NCBI GenBank assembly: GCA_024404675.1
Contig: JAKSPO010000004.1
Location: 1-64,000, forward strand
From: Lachnospiraceae bacterium
Lineage (GTDB): Bacteria > Bacillota > Clostridia > Lachnospirales > Lachnospiraceae
Length of the DNA stretch: 64,000 bases
Reading direction: 5' to 3'
The notes under the pieces were generated by a model. It was not told the DNA's origin and ran no database searches. It saw only the letters and a list, made by a program, of their open reading frames with translations. Below are positions 35,914-45,000 of the stretch, one piece after another (within the stretch, counting starts at the first letter, position 1; each line of letters begins with the position of its first letter). The translations under genes were made by a program, and so were the position numbers.

Positions 35914-37107
35914 ATGGAAAACGGAAATGTTGTATTTTTTGAGCTGGCCATTATCATTGCCAGCGCTAAGCTTTTCGGTATGTTAGTAAGACGGATTCGC
36001 ATTCCGCAGGTTGTCGGCGAGATTCTCGCCGGTCTTCTGATCGGACCGTCCGTACTCAAAATCGTCAATGCTTCAGACTTTCTCGCGACCATGGCGGAGA
36101 TTGGTGTCATTCTACTTATGTTCTCTGCAGGTCTTGAAACGAATCTCCACGACCTGACAAAGTCCGGCCTTAAGGCCACCCTGATTGCCTGCTTCGGTGT
36201 TGCTGTACCGATGGCCGGCGGTACGTTTCTTTACATGATCTACTACGGAATCTCTTTCAGCGATCCGCAGTTTCTGAACGCAATTCTGATTGGTTGCATC
36301 ATGACAGCAACCAGTGTCGGTATCACCGTCGAGTCTCTACGAGAGATGGGTTACCTGCAAGGAAAGGTCGGTACGACCATCTTAAGTGCGGCAATTATCG
36401 ATGACGTTATCGGTATCGTCGTTCTTACCTTCGTTCTCGGCTTAAAGGACAAGTCCATCAGTCCTATCACAACCGTAAGAAACACGGTACTGTTCTTCGT
36501 CTGGGTATTCCTGTTCGGTTATATCGTATACCGCGGCTTTAAGTGGTACGATTCCAAGCATCCGCACACAAGACGTATCCCGATTGCCGGACTTGCCATC
36601 TGTCTTTTCATGGCATACTGTGCCGAAGAGTTCTTCGGTATCGCAGATATTACCGGTGCATTTGCCGCCGGCATCATTCTTTGCAATGTGCGTGACTCCA
36701 AGTACATCGCCGAGAAGATGGATATCAACTCTTACATGCTGTTCGGGCCGGTATTCTTCGCAAGTATCGGAATCAAGACAAGCATCAGTGTGGAAGAGAT
36801 CCTCCCGTTGTTCGGCTTTGCAATCTGCTTTGTAATCGTTGCGCTTCTGACGAAGATTATCGGCTGCGGCCTGATTTCGAAATGCCTGCACTTCACCTGG
36901 TCCGAATCTCTTAAAATCGGTGTCGGCATGATGACACGAGGCGAGGTTGCCCTCATCATTTCACAGAAGGGTCTTGCTGTCGGATTGATCGAGCCGAAGT
37001 ATTTTACAGCAGTAATTATGCTGATTCTCTGCTCCTCGATCATAACGCCCATTCTTTTGAAATTCCTTTATACCAAATACCCGGAGAAGACTCCCGCACA
37101 GGCTTAA
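35914..37107 (+). CDS. CPA2-family cation/proton antiporter
   Basis: This 397-residue protein has about 12 membrane helices. RIPQVVGEILAGLLIGPSVL is the first conserved helix pair of Kef/NapA-type transporters, and AAIIDDVIGIVV carries the paired Asp found in electrogenic Na+/H+ exchangers. GMMTRGEVALII is the conserved late helix. There is no C-terminal TrkA-N domain as in KefB/C. The start at 35914 has GGAGG upstream. With trkAH at 51479-54376 and the Na+-type c-ring it suggests a sodium-based ion economy, but the ion is not proven. Confidence 0.9.
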   Translation: MENGNVVFFELAIIIASAKLFGMLVRRIRIPQVVGEILAGLLIGPSVLKIVNASDFLATMAEIGVILLMFSAGLETNLHDLTKSGLKATLIACFGVAVPMAGGTFLYMIYYGISFSDPQFLNAILIGCIMTATSVGITVESLREMGYLQGKVGTTILSAAIIDDVIGIVVLTFVLGLKDKSISPITTVRNTVLFFVWVFLFGYIVYRGFKWYDSKHPHTRRIPIAGLAICLFMAYCAEEFFGIADITGAFAAGIILCNVRDSKYIAEKMDINSYMLFGPVFFASIGIKTSISVEEILPLFGFAICFVIVALLTKIIGCGLISKCLHFTWSESLKIGVGMMTRGEVALIISQKGLAVGLIEPKYFTAVIMLILCSSIITPILLKFLYTKYPEKTPAQA

Positions 37108-37118
37108 GGGGGGAACCG

Positions 37119-38528
37119 ATGAAACAGCTTCTTTCCTTTCTGACCATTATTATGGCGGCGCTTCTTCTCAAATATGTGCCTGCCTCTGCTTCAGACACGC
37201 CCGACGCGGCACCTTCCCCGAAGGAAATCTATACCGTTTCGGATATGCTTTCCATCGCCGATGACCCGTCCGGTTCATATATTCTGATGGCTGACCTTGA
37301 CATGAAGGGTGTCGCCTGGCCGGCGATCACATTTACCGGAAGCTTCGATGGCAATCAGCATCTGATTCTGAATCTGGACACAGCTGCTGTTTCCGAAGAG
37401 ACGCGTGTTACCTACGACGGAAACCGCAAAATCTACGATACACATTTCTGCGGCCTATTCGCCATTCTTGAGCATGCAACAGTAGAAAATGTACGTCTTT
37501 TGAATATCGATCTGAATCACACCTTCACAGGTGATTGTTTTCTCGGCGGTATCGCCGGTTACGCCTCCGAAAGTAATATCCGCAACTGTGAAATCACCGG
37601 ACGAATCCGTCTCGATATTACCGGTCATATGATTGGTGTCGGCGGTATCCTCGGCTACGGAAACGGTACCGTACAGAATTGCCGCACCGAGCTGACACTT
37701 GTTAACATCGATCTCGATAAAAGCTATCGGGACGAGCAGTTCCTCGGTGGTGTCTGTGCTGCCGGTTATCCTGACATTGAAGGCTGTGAGATCAATCTGT
37801 CAGGCTTCATCTCCGACCATGGCTACGTACACAGCGGCGGACTCGTCGGCATGTATATCATCTATCCGAAACGCTTTGAGCGAGACGGATATATTAAGAA
37901 TAATACTGTCGACGGCTTCATCACCTTCTTTGAGGACAATACCAATCGCCGTGCCTATTGTGAAGCCCGCTGCGGAGAGATTATGGACTGGAAGTTCAAA
38001 GATAGCGGAAATGTCTATCATTTTAAGCGTGACGAGCGTTACACCTATACAGTCAATCTCCTGCCCCATAGCTGTGAGACCCCCGTATATGACGAGGTCG
38101 TTCTGCCGCCCACCTGTAAGGACTACGGCTACACCTATTACACCTGTAAGGCCTGCGGCTATTCCTATAAGGACGCTTATGTTCTTCCGTGCGATCATCA
38201 GCCTGGCGAAGAACCCACATCAATGGTTTTGGCAACTACGGATGCCGAGGGCTATGCTCTTTACGAATGTATCTACTGTCAGACAGAGCTTCGCATAGTC
38301 CTTCCACAGTTGATTCCCTCGCCGACGCCCGTACCGACCATTGCTCCAACGCCGACTACGGCTCCGACAGCTGTACCCACAAGTGCCGCTAGGGATTCTT
38401 CTGGGAACAATCGGCAATGGATGCTTCTCTCTATAGGCTTACTGCTTCTTTTCGTCATTCTTCTCGTTCGGGTCATCCTTCGTCAGCGTAGAATGCATAA
38501 GCAGGCAGCAGACCTTAGAAACCGCTAA
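37119..38528 (+). CDS. Cell-surface protein with GLUG-like beta repeats and C-terminal membrane anchor
   Basis: This 469-residue protein has a signal peptide (about 1-25) and a repeat region with GGIAGYAS, VGGILGYGNG, LGGVCAAG and SGGLVGMY strands, as in GLUG/beta-helix adhesin-like domains (about 60-290). A Cys-pair module (PTCKDYGYTYYTCKACGYSYKD, about 325-350) follows, then a Pro/Thr linker (SPTPVPTIAPTPTTAPTAVP) and a terminal helix with a basic tail. The Cys module and anchor echo the protein at 13608. It starts 11 bases after the antiporter stop, so the two may share a transcript. It probably contacts the environment; the ligand is unknown. Confidence 0.82.
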   Translation: MKQLLSFLTIIMAALLLKYVPASASDTPDAAPSPKEIYTVSDMLSIADDPSGSYILMADLDMKGVAWPAITFTGSFDGNQHLILNLDTAAVSEETRVTYDGNRKIYDTHFCGLFAILEHATVENVRLLNIDLNHTFTGDCFLGGIAGYASESNIRNCEITGRIRLDITGHMIGVGGILGYGNGTVQNCRTELTLVNIDLDKSYRDEQFLGGVCAAGYPDIEGCEINLSGFISDHGYVHSGGLVGMYIIYPKRFERDGYIKNNTVDGFITFFEDNTNRRAYCEARCGEIMDWKFKDSGNVYHFKRDERYTYTVNLLPHSCETPVYDEVVLPPTCKDYGYTYYTCKACGYSYKDAYVLPCDHQPGEEPTSMVLATTDAEGYALYECIYCQTELRIVLPQLIPSPTPVPTIAPTPTTAPTAVPTSAARDSSGNNRQWMLLSIGLLLLFVILLVRVILRQRRMHKQAADLRNR

Positions 38529-38541
38529 CCAAGGAAATAAT

Positions 38542-38603
38542 ATAACCCCGCCATACAGCAGGCTTCTTCATTCTCGAAGTATTGCCTGCGGCAAATGGCG
38601 GGG
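38542..38603. terminator. Bidirectional terminator
   Basis: AACCCCGCCAT (38542-38552) pairs with ATGGCGGGGTT (38593-38603), with an inner GCAGGC/GCCTGC stem, followed by TTCTTTATT. It separates two convergent genes. Confidence 0.85.
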
Positions 38604-38669
38604 TTTTCTTTATTAATACCGAAAGATATGTTTTAATACTGCTCCGAAGGTGTCCACGGAAGACGCTTT

Positions 38670-40346
38670 CTAATACTGCTCTAAAAGGCTCCACACATCC
38701 GAAGACTCTAAGCCAAGCTTCCAACCAGCATATCCTGCAAGATGGTTCGCAGGAATCAGCTTCACCTTGTACTCAAGCGAGGTAACATCCTCAATCCAGT
38801 ACTGGTAACGCTCGTTCTTCTTCGTCGTATACTCACCGTAATACTGCTTCAGTTCATCATCCCAGACAAGCTTTGCGCCGCCCTTGACAGCCCGCTCGCG
38901 GATTGTATCCATGCCGCCGCTCTCTAACGTCAGCTTACCCTCGCTATCCGTCTTCCACTCTCTGGTGAATAGCGGGATACCAAGAACAATCTTCTCAGCG
39001 GGAACAATCTTCAACGCATTATTGACCGAAGCTTCTACCCAAGGATAAGAAGCTACAGAGCCTGCGCCGGAGCCCTTGTAGTGCTCGTCGTATGCCATGA
39101 AGATAACATAATCAACTACATCTGCCTGGTCCGAAAGCTGATACTGCGACTTGCCGGCATTCGGCACAAAGTTATCCACGGAAAGAACCAGTCCGTTCTC
39201 ATGGCAGAGCAGATAAAGCTCTCGAATGAACTGTATATAATGCGGTCCGGAATCCTTCGTAATAAACTCAAAGTCAAGATTGATACCGTCAGCGCCTACA
39301 CGAACGACCTCGTTCACCAGATTGTTCTCCAGTGCGATTCTTGATTCCGTGTTCGAAAGCACATCATAGCCCTTTACATCGCTTGCAAAGTCACTGCAAA
39401 GTGCCCATACCTGAATACCGCGCTTATGCGCCTCGTCGACATAGGAGGCATTGGCAAAACTTGTAATCGCACCGCTTGTATCCTTAAAGTCAAACCACGT
39501 CGGCGCAATGACATTGATTCCCTTCGTATTCGCAAGCGCCGCACGCAGCTCGTCGCCACCCTGCTTTGCCCACATCTGATGCCACATCATATGAACGTGC
39601 TGCAAAGTAGAAGAACCCGGATACTGCTTCAGGCTTGCATGTACCATCGTCTCGCTCTTCGTTCCGAGATCCTTCTCGATAACAAAGCCGGTATGTCCGT
39701 CAAGCGTCGAAACCGGCATAAAGCCGTTCTCCGCATTGCCAATCTTAATCACAGTCTCGCCGGTCTTCAGATCATCAACAATTGCCTTCTGTACGGATGC
39801 ACCGATACGGAGTGCCGTTTCCTTCGTCGTTTCATAGGAAGGATACTTTACGCCGTTAGCAAAAAGAACGACGCGGGAGGGATCCTCCATGATTCTTGTG
39901 CTGACATCGGAATATTTCAGAAACAGATCCGCAGAAACATACAGCCTGCCGTCGATGATGCGAAGCATCGGCACCTGATCCTCTGTGCTGACACCTGCCT
40001 CCAGATGTCTTGTATTATTCGGATAATAGTACAGAAGCTTCGAAGGCGTCGTAATAATCATCTGCTCTTCCGTCTTATTATAATAGAAACGGGTGTCCAG
40101 GCTCTTAACGACCGCATACGGAATGTAAATCATCCCGTCAGCCTTAACCGAACGATCTTCATTCACCACACCGTTAATCACTGTCAGGTACAGATCCTCC
40201 GACAGATTATAGTGCTCCGTGAGATTCGCCCTCTCCTCCGATGCTTTCAATTCGTTATTGTCACCCTTCACGCCCTGGTCAAACTCACATGCGCCGAGGC
40301 TTAAGATTAACATACAATATATCAATAGAATAATTGTCTTCTTCAT
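38670..40346 (-). CDS. GH18-type lipoprotein with copper-amine-oxidase-N-like and SH3-like domains
   Basis: This 558-residue protein has a lipobox (LSLGAC, Cys about 20) and is probably attached to the outer face of the membrane. It contains a Cu_amine_oxidN1-like segment (about 60-165), an SH3-like segment (about 175-235) and a GH18 barrel (about 245-558). The active-site motif is DGINLDFE (353-360): Glu360, the proton donor, is present, but the usual fourth-position Asp is Asn356. This arrangement resembles the YaaH/YdhD-like hydrolases acting on peptidoglycan. CGGAGGGAACG precedes the ATG. Substrate is unknown. Confidence 0.88.
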   Translation of the reverse strand: MKKTIILLIYCMLILSLGACEFDQGVKGDNNELKASEERANLTEHYNLSEDLYLTVINGVVNEDRSVKADGMIYIPYAVVKSLDTRFYYNKTEEQMIITTPSKLLYYYPNNTRHLEAGVSTEDQVPMLRIIDGRLYVSADLFLKYSDVSTRIMEDPSRVVLFANGVKYPSYETTKETALRIGASVQKAIVDDLKTGETVIKIGNAENGFMPVSTLDGHTGFVIEKDLGTKSETMVHASLKQYPGSSTLQHVHMMWHQMWAKQGGDELRAALANTKGINVIAPTWFDFKDTSGAITSFANASYVDEAHKRGIQVWALCSDFASDVKGYDVLSNTESRIALENNLVNEVVRVGADGINLDFEFITKDSGPHYIQFIRELYLLCHENGLVLSVDNFVPNAGKSQYQLSDQADVVDYVIFMAYDEHYKGSGAGSVASYPWVEASVNNALKIVPAEKIVLGIPLFTREWKTDSEGKLTLESGGMDTIRERAVKGGAKLVWDDELKQYYGEYTTKKNERYQYWIEDVTSLEYKVKLIPANHLAGYAGWKLGLESSDVWSLLEQY

Positions 40347-40782
40347 TCGTTCCCTCCGGTTGTCGAAATCGCAATTCCACTATACCACATAATACCCGGA
40401 AAGAAAAGTGAAAGAATCGTGTTCTTGCAAGGAGAGAAGCGGCCGGCTTTTGTGTACGATTGCTGTGTCCTTTCGATTGATAGCCCTTCTCCCCTGCAGA
40501 AGCTGTCGCCGATGCCGATACAATCGCATGCCCCAACCACCTGCACGCGAAGGATTCCGTTTCAGATAAGTGTACACCCCGCAGTATATTAATTCCCACC
40601 TTCCCGGAACCGTTTTTTATTAACGTTTCTGCTTCAAAAACCCGCGACATCGTCATTGTAGTACACTCCCCTGCCGATATCTATCGGCATATGTAACGAA
40701 AAATACGAAAGCATTTCCGCAGGATGACGACAGCCGCATCGCATTTCGATAAATTCAGCCATCATTTTTCACAAAAAGTTCA
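40347..40782. other. Long intergenic region with an 18-bp dyad, no gene seen
   Basis: No coding region that I trust lies here; a minus-strand frame (40285-40656) has no good start site or composition. A perfect dyad TGCCGATA-TC-TATCGGCA sits at 40672-40689, about 95 bases before the mecA -35 box. GGAGAGAAGCGGC near 40430 can pair in part with GCCCTTCTCCCC near 40485, so a structured RNA cannot be excluded. I assign no RNA family. Confidence 0.4.
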
Positions 40783-40811
40783 TTGACTTTGGTGCATATT
40801 TCCCTTATACT
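40783..40811 (+). promoter_or_regulatory. Sigma-A-type promoter of mecA
   Basis: TTGACT (40783-40788), a 17-base spacer and TATACT (40806-40811) lie 64 bases before the mecA ATG. A second possible -10 (TATAAT near 40829) lies downstream. Confidence 0.75.
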
Positions 40812-40874
40812 TCAAGTACTAAAAATGCTATAATGTTTTTAGTATCAAGACCTGTTTGGAAAGGAGTCGGGCAT

Positions 40875-41636
40875 ATGAAGATTGAAAAGATTAACGAAAA
40901 CCAGATTCGCTGCACATTGAATCCTCAGGATTTGCAGGAGCGTCACCTGAAGCTTAGCGAGTTCGCCTACGGCTCCGGCAAAGCAAAAGAACTGTTCAAT
41001 GACATGATGGAGAAGGCTTCCGAGGAATATGATTTCGAAGTGGACAACTCTCCTCTTATGATAGAGGCAATTCCCACTTCTGCGGAGTCTTTGATTCTGA
41101 TTATTACAAAGGTAGATAACCCGGATGAACTCGATACCCGTTTCTCCACCTTCACCCCTTATGAGAAGCATGAGGAGGAAGCCGAGGACGAGGATGACAA
41201 GCTGATTAACAGCGTAAACCTTCCAACCTCCGCACCGGAGCTCGGACCGCTTGGCGCTACTGTTTTAGAGACCATCAAGAAGGGTCTCGAAGAGCTTGCA
41301 AGCAAGGTACACAGCAAGTCCGAAGCCGAGGCCGCAGGTGTGATTCTTGCGGAGGCCAAGGCATTTCGCTTCCGTACCTTTGATAATCTGGTTGCCTTTG
41401 CAAAGTCTGTCGTAAGCTTTTTCGACGGCACTGTACTTTTGTACCGTGTTCCGAAGGATCGCGAGTATCTGCTTTGTATTGTACTCGGTGATTCCTCCCC
41501 GAAGGATTTCAACCGCGCCTGCAATATCGCCTGCGAATACGCCGAGATGCTTCCGAAGACCAATCTGCTTTTCTATAAGGAACATTACCCTTGTCTTATG
41601 GAGCAGGATGTCATTGCCCGTTTGGCTGAATTCTAA
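40875..41636 (+). CDS. mecA: Adaptor protein MecA
   Basis: This 253-residue protein has the two MecA domains: an N-terminal substrate-recognition part (MKIEKINENQIRCTLNPQDLQERHLKLSEFAYG) and a C-terminal ClpC-binding part (FRFRTFDNLVAFAKSV...LYRVPKDREYLLCI), joined by an acidic linker (HEEEAEDEDD). MecA presents proteins such as ComK to the ClpCP protease. AAGGAG precedes the ATG at 40875. ClpC itself is not in this window. Confidence 0.92.
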   Translation: MKIEKINENQIRCTLNPQDLQERHLKLSEFAYGSGKAKELFNDMMEKASEEYDFEVDNSPLMIEAIPTSAESLILIITKVDNPDELDTRFSTFTPYEKHEEEAEDEDDKLINSVNLPTSAPELGPLGATVLETIKKGLEELASKVHSKSEAEAAGVILAEAKAFRFRTFDNLVAFAKSVVSFFDGTVLLYRVPKDREYLLCIVLGDSSPKDFNRACNIACEYAEMLPKTNLLFYKEHYPCLMEQDVIARLAEF

Positions 41637-41638
41637 TA

Positions 41639-41654
41639 TCACGCCAAGGCGTGA
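41639..41654 (+). repeat. Short perfect hairpin between mecA and the next gene
   Basis: TCACGCC-AA-GGCGTGA forms a 7-bp stem just after the mecA stop. No T-run follows, so it may stabilise or separate two parts of a shared transcript instead of terminating it. Confidence 0.5.
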
Positions 41655-41677
41655 ATGATATAAGGCACGGAGGGAAT

Positions 41678-43312
41678 ATGGAGAAACGACCTGTTTTAAA
41701 CAACAAGCTCTATTTATATCTGACAGAATTTTTCGCCGGTATGTCCGTTATGGCGGTTGAACTTGGCGCAAGCCGTTTGCTTGCGCCATATTTTAGTTCA
41801 TCACAAATTGTCTGGACAATCATTATCGGTACCATTATGATTGCGATGGCTCTCGGCAACATTTACGGCGGCCGCAGTGCAGACAAGAATCCGAATCCGG
41901 ACAGACTGTATGCGCGCATCCTGGTTGCAGCAATCTGGATTGCCGCAATTCCGGTTGTCGGAAAGTATATCATCTTAGCAATTTCCGCGTTGCTGATTCT
42001 TTCCATCAACAACAACTTTCTGATCATCGCGGGCTTTGTTGCCTGCTTCGTTATCTTTGTATTTCCGCTGTTCCTGCTCGGAACCGTAACCCCGTCACTT
42101 GTTAAGTACTCGGTTGACAGCCTTTCCGACAGCGGACGAACCGTCGGAAACCTGAACGCGTTCAATACGATCGGAAGCATTATCGGAACATTTGTCCCGA
42201 CCTTCGTAAGCATCCCTTCCGTCGGTACCTCCTGGACCTTTTTGATTTTCGCAGGAATTCTCCTGCTGCTCGCTCTGGTATATTTCCTGAGCGGCCGTGT
42301 CAGGCTCAGCCAAATAAAGAAAGTCCCCGTCGCAGTCATCCTGTTCGTGCTCGCTTGTATCTTTGGGCACAACGACAGCTTTGCCTTCTGGGACAAAGGA
42401 CTTACCTACGAAGGCGAGTCCATCTATAACTATCTGCAGGTTTCGGACGATGGCGAAAGCGTGGCGCTTTCCACGAATGTTCTCTTCGGCGTGCAGTCCG
42501 TATATGTCAAGGAGCGCAAGCTTACCGGCATGTATTATGACTACGCGATGGCCGCTCCGCTGATGGCCGGCATTAACGAAAAGGATAAGCTTGATGTGCT
42601 CATTCTCGGAATGGGAACCGGTACCTTCGCAACACAGTGTAACCGGTATTTCTCCGGCATGAACATCGAAGGTGTTGAAATCGACCAGAAGATTACCGAC
42701 CTTGCGATTCAGTACTTTAACCTTTCTCCCGACATTCCCGTCACAACCTATGACGGACGCGCTTATCTGAATGCGGTAGACCGTAAGTATGATGTAATCA
42801 TGGTAGATGCCTACCAGGATATTACCATTCCCTTCCAGATGTCCTCTGTTGAGTTCTTCCGTCTGGTCAAAGACCACCTGCGTGAGGACGGTGTTATGGT
42901 CGTCAATATGAATATGATGGGCGGCGGTGCCGATAGCATCAACGAGTACCTCTCCGACACCATTGCGAATGTCTTCCCCGAGGTTTATATCGTCGATGTT
43001 CCGCACGCAACGAACGCGGAGCTGTTCGCTTCCCGTAACACTGCGCTGCTTGAGCAGTTTGCCAGAAACACCTCTCTCGAGCAGGACCCCGAGATCAAGG
43101 ATCTGATGGCAGATGTCAGCGAGAATCTGACGCACTACGTTGGCGGCAGTCATATTATGACCGACGACAAGGCTCCGGTAGAGGTTCTTGGTATGAAGAT
43201 GATTGACCAGCTCATCAGTGACGAGCTGGAGTATTACAGAGGTGAGTTTGAAACCTACAAAAAGATATTCCGTGAGGAAGGCTTCAAGGGTCTGATGAAC
43301 GCCCTGCAGTAA
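41678..43312 (+). CDS. Membrane spermidine synthase-like protein (fused MFS-like helices)
   Basis: This 544-residue protein has seven or eight N-terminal membrane helices (about 8-220), starting with FFAGMSVMAVELGASRLLAPYF. A cytosolic Rossmann methyltransferase-fold domain follows, with LILGMGTGTFATQCNRYF (nucleotide loop), GVEIDQK and IMVDAYQD. The fused form is widespread in bacteria, and its polyamine-synthase activity is usually untested. GGAGGGAATATG sets the start. The protein is complete, without an obvious decay of the glycine loop. Confidence 0.85.
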   Translation: MEKRPVLNNKLYLYLTEFFAGMSVMAVELGASRLLAPYFSSSQIVWTIIIGTIMIAMALGNIYGGRSADKNPNPDRLYARILVAAIWIAAIPVVGKYIILAISALLILSINNNFLIIAGFVACFVIFVFPLFLLGTVTPSLVKYSVDSLSDSGRTVGNLNAFNTIGSIIGTFVPTFVSIPSVGTSWTFLIFAGILLLLALVYFLSGRVRLSQIKKVPVAVILFVLACIFGHNDSFAFWDKGLTYEGESIYNYLQVSDDGESVALSTNVLFGVQSVYVKERKLTGMYYDYAMAAPLMAGINEKDKLDVLILGMGTGTFATQCNRYFSGMNIEGVEIDQKITDLAIQYFNLSPDIPVTTYDGRAYLNAVDRKYDVIMVDAYQDITIPFQMSSVEFFRLVKDHLREDGVMVVNMNMMGGGADSINEYLSDTIANVFPEVYIVDVPHATNAELFASRNTALLEQFARNTSLEQDPEIKDLMADVSENLTHYVGGSHIMTDDKAPVEVLGMKMIDQLISDELEYYRGEFETYKKIFREEGFKGLMNALQ

Positions 43313-43384
43313 CAGAAACAACGCCCTGCCGAATCACCCCCTCGCAGAATCGCCCCTCTTAAGTAACAGGTACGCATAAAATTA

Positions 43385-43415
43385 AGCCGAAGAACAGGTT
43401 TACTGCTCTTCGGCT
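43385..43415. terminator. Bidirectional terminator
   Basis: AGCCGAAGAACAG pairs with CTGCTCTTCGGCT (one mismatch), followed by CTTTTG on the plus strand and TTAAT on the minus. It lies between convergent genes. Confidence 0.85.
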
Positions 43416-43433
43416 CTTTTGATTCGTCTTATA

Positions 43434-44219
43434 TTACAAGGTCTCTCTGTACTCCGTCGGTGTCATGCCGGTTACTTCCTTGAACTGTCTCATAAAATAA
43501 AACTCGTTCTGATAACCGCACAGCTTCGCAATCTCACGAAGCGAGAACTTGGTTGATGCAAGTCTCAGCTTTGCGCTGTTAACACGAGCCGAGATAACAT
43601 CGGTAGAAATCGGAATATTGAACATCTTCTTGTACATATGCTGCAGGCCGGAACGGCTTACGCCAAGCTCTGCTGCCATCTCGTCAACAGAACCGACCTC
43701 CTCGGGCTTCGCATAGATTCTCATACGAAGATTGTTAAGCTCGGAGAACTTACCCTTCGGGAAGCCGAGCATACTGTTGTCCTCCTTCTTCGTCTGACGC
43801 ACAAGCATCAAAAACAGAATTCTAAGCAAATCTGCCTCGATATAATTATGAACGTTATCTGCAAGATAATGCTCATAATTAATAACATTGCAAAGAGACT
43901 CAAGCTCTGTCATGACCGAAAGCGGAACTGCCTTATCAAACTCAATGCCGATATCCTTCAGCCACTCCACATCGCCGCTCTGCGTCGAAAAATTCACCCA
44001 GTTCACAACCATATTGCCGCGAGACGGCGAGAAGCGAACCGGTGTCGAAGGCTGCAGAAGCACATAGGACGGCTTCTTGATCTCAATCTTCTCACCATTG
44101 ATCTCGAACAGTGCGCGCGTCTTTACAATAACGAGCAGCCAATAACCCATTCCGCGCTGACGATTCTCTTCAAATTCCTTACCGTGTGAATAATCAATTC
44201 CAATGTAATTAATTAGCAT
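43434..44219 (-). CDS. AraC-family transcription regulator
   Basis: This 261-residue protein has a cupin-like N-terminal sensing part (about 25-70: INGEKIEIKKPSYVLLQPSTPVRFSP) and two C-terminal helix-turn-helices (about 165-258). The latter include VDEMAAELGVSRSGLQHMYKKMF and REIAKLCGYQNEFYFMRQFKEVTGMTPTEYR, the AraC signature. The effector is unknown; sugar-type ligands are usual in this class. It is transcribed toward the terminator at 43385. Confidence 0.92.
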   Translation of the reverse strand: MLINYIGIDYSHGKEFEENRQRGMGYWLLVIVKTRALFEINGEKIEIKKPSYVLLQPSTPVRFSPSRGNMVVNWVNFSTQSGDVEWLKDIGIEFDKAVPLSVMTELESLCNVINYEHYLADNVHNYIEADLLRILFLMLVRQTKKEDNSMLGFPKGKFSELNNLRMRIYAKPEEVGSVDEMAAELGVSRSGLQHMYKKMFNIPISTDVISARVNSAKLRLASTKFSLREIAKLCGYQNEFYFMRQFKEVTGMTPTEYRETL

Positions 44220-44251
44220 AGTGATTTCCCCAATCCAATACGTTTCAAAAA

Positions 44252-44458
44252 TTATGCATTTGCTGCATTCTTAAGATAATTGTTAATCTTCTCTACAACC
44301 TCATCAACATCGATGCCGTGAACCATGCAAGCCTGCTCCAGGGACTCACCCTGTGCGGACGGGCAACCAACACAGTGCATGCCCTCACCCATAAGAATCT
44401 CAACAATATTGAAATCGGTCATAATGATCTCGCCGATCTTCATATCCTTTGTAATCAT
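44252..44458 (-). CDS. DUF1858 redox-disulfide-type small protein
   Basis: This 68-residue protein has the DUF1858 pattern (ITKDMKIGEIIMTDF...MGEGMHCVGCPSAQGESLEQACMVHGID), with a C-x-x-C pair (CVGC) and one further Cys. Relatives are linked with hybrid-cluster proteins and sulfur metabolism. GGAGGTTTCAAGC precedes the ATG. It is 32 bases upstream of the AraC gene on the same strand. Confidence 0.9.
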   Translation of the reverse strand: MITKDMKIGEIIMTDFNIVEILMGEGMHCVGCPSAQGESLEQACMVHGIDVDEVVEKINNYLKNAANA

Positions 44459-44682
44459 GCTTGAAACCTCCGCATTAATTTGATATTTTCAAGGGTAAAA
44501 TCCCGGCAAATGCCCAAAAATTCGGATATATAATACCCTTTGCACTATATTATATAACTGAACGATTCTGTAGTCAATATCAAGCAAATAATAAAAATCA
44601 AAAGGCACACATTTTTCATAATCAGGGCATTTTCCCCCGCTCCGTCGAAAAACACGTCACAAATCTTACACAAATATTTTTC
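44459..44682. other. Divergent regulatory gap, no gene seen
   Basis: About 300 AT-rich bases lie between the DUF1858 gene and the ferredoxin gene. Apart from the ribosome site for the former and the promoter for the latter I see no gene, repeat or stable hairpin here. Confidence 0.5.
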
Positions 44683-44711
44683 TTGCAATCGCGGTTAATA
44701 TGAAATATAAT
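44683..44711 (+). promoter_or_regulatory. Promoter of the small ferredoxin gene
   Basis: TTGCAA (44683-44688), a 17-base spacer and a perfect TATAAT (44706-44711) lie 51 bases before the ATG. Confidence 0.75.
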
Positions 44712-44761
44712 GTCAATGGACGAAGTACCTCGTCAAGTATTTTGTTAGGAGGATTTATACT

Positions 44762-44932
44762 ATGGCATATGTTATTGGCGACGCTTGTGTTGCTTGTGGA
44801 GCTTGTGCAGACGCTTGCCCGGTTAGCGCTATCAGCGAGGGTGAGGGAAAGTACGTTATCGATGCTGACGCATGCTTGGACTGTGGTTCTTGTGAGGCTC
44901 AGTGCCCGATGTCTGCTATTTCCGAAGGCTAA
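44762..44932 (+). CDS. 2[4Fe-4S] clostridial-type ferredoxin
   Basis: This 56-residue protein has two C-x2-C-x2-C-x3-CP clusters (Cys9/12/15/19 and Cys38/41/44/48) separated by a 19-residue linker, the classic form of clostridial ferredoxin. AGGAGG precedes the ATG at 44762. A consensus -10 and a strong terminator show that it is a monocistronic, probably highly expressed gene. It is a plausible electron partner for the oxidoreductase at 7610-10190. Confidence 0.95.
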   Translation: MAYVIGDACVACGACADACPVSAISEGEGKYVIDADACLDCGSCEAQCPMSAISEG

Positions 44933-44952
44933 TATATAAGTGATCAGAACCC

Positions 44953-44984
44953 AACAGCCGCTTTTAAGTAAGCGGCTGTTTTTT
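44953..44984 (+). terminator. Terminator of the ferredoxin gene
   Basis: AACAGCCGCTT (44953-44963) pairs with AAGCGGCTGTT (44970-44980), followed by TTTT. Confidence 0.92.
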
Positions 44985-45000
44985 GTCCCCATCTGCAAAA

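Noticed and set aside
40285-40656. 123-residue minus-strand frame upstream of the GH18 gene
   Set aside because: It overlaps the ribosome site and start of the lipoprotein gene, and its sequence resembles no protein; alternative frames are equally long.
44252-44932. DUF1858 gene and ferredoxin gene as one redox operon
   Set aside because: They are divergent, about 300 bases apart, and the ferredoxin has its own promoter and terminator.
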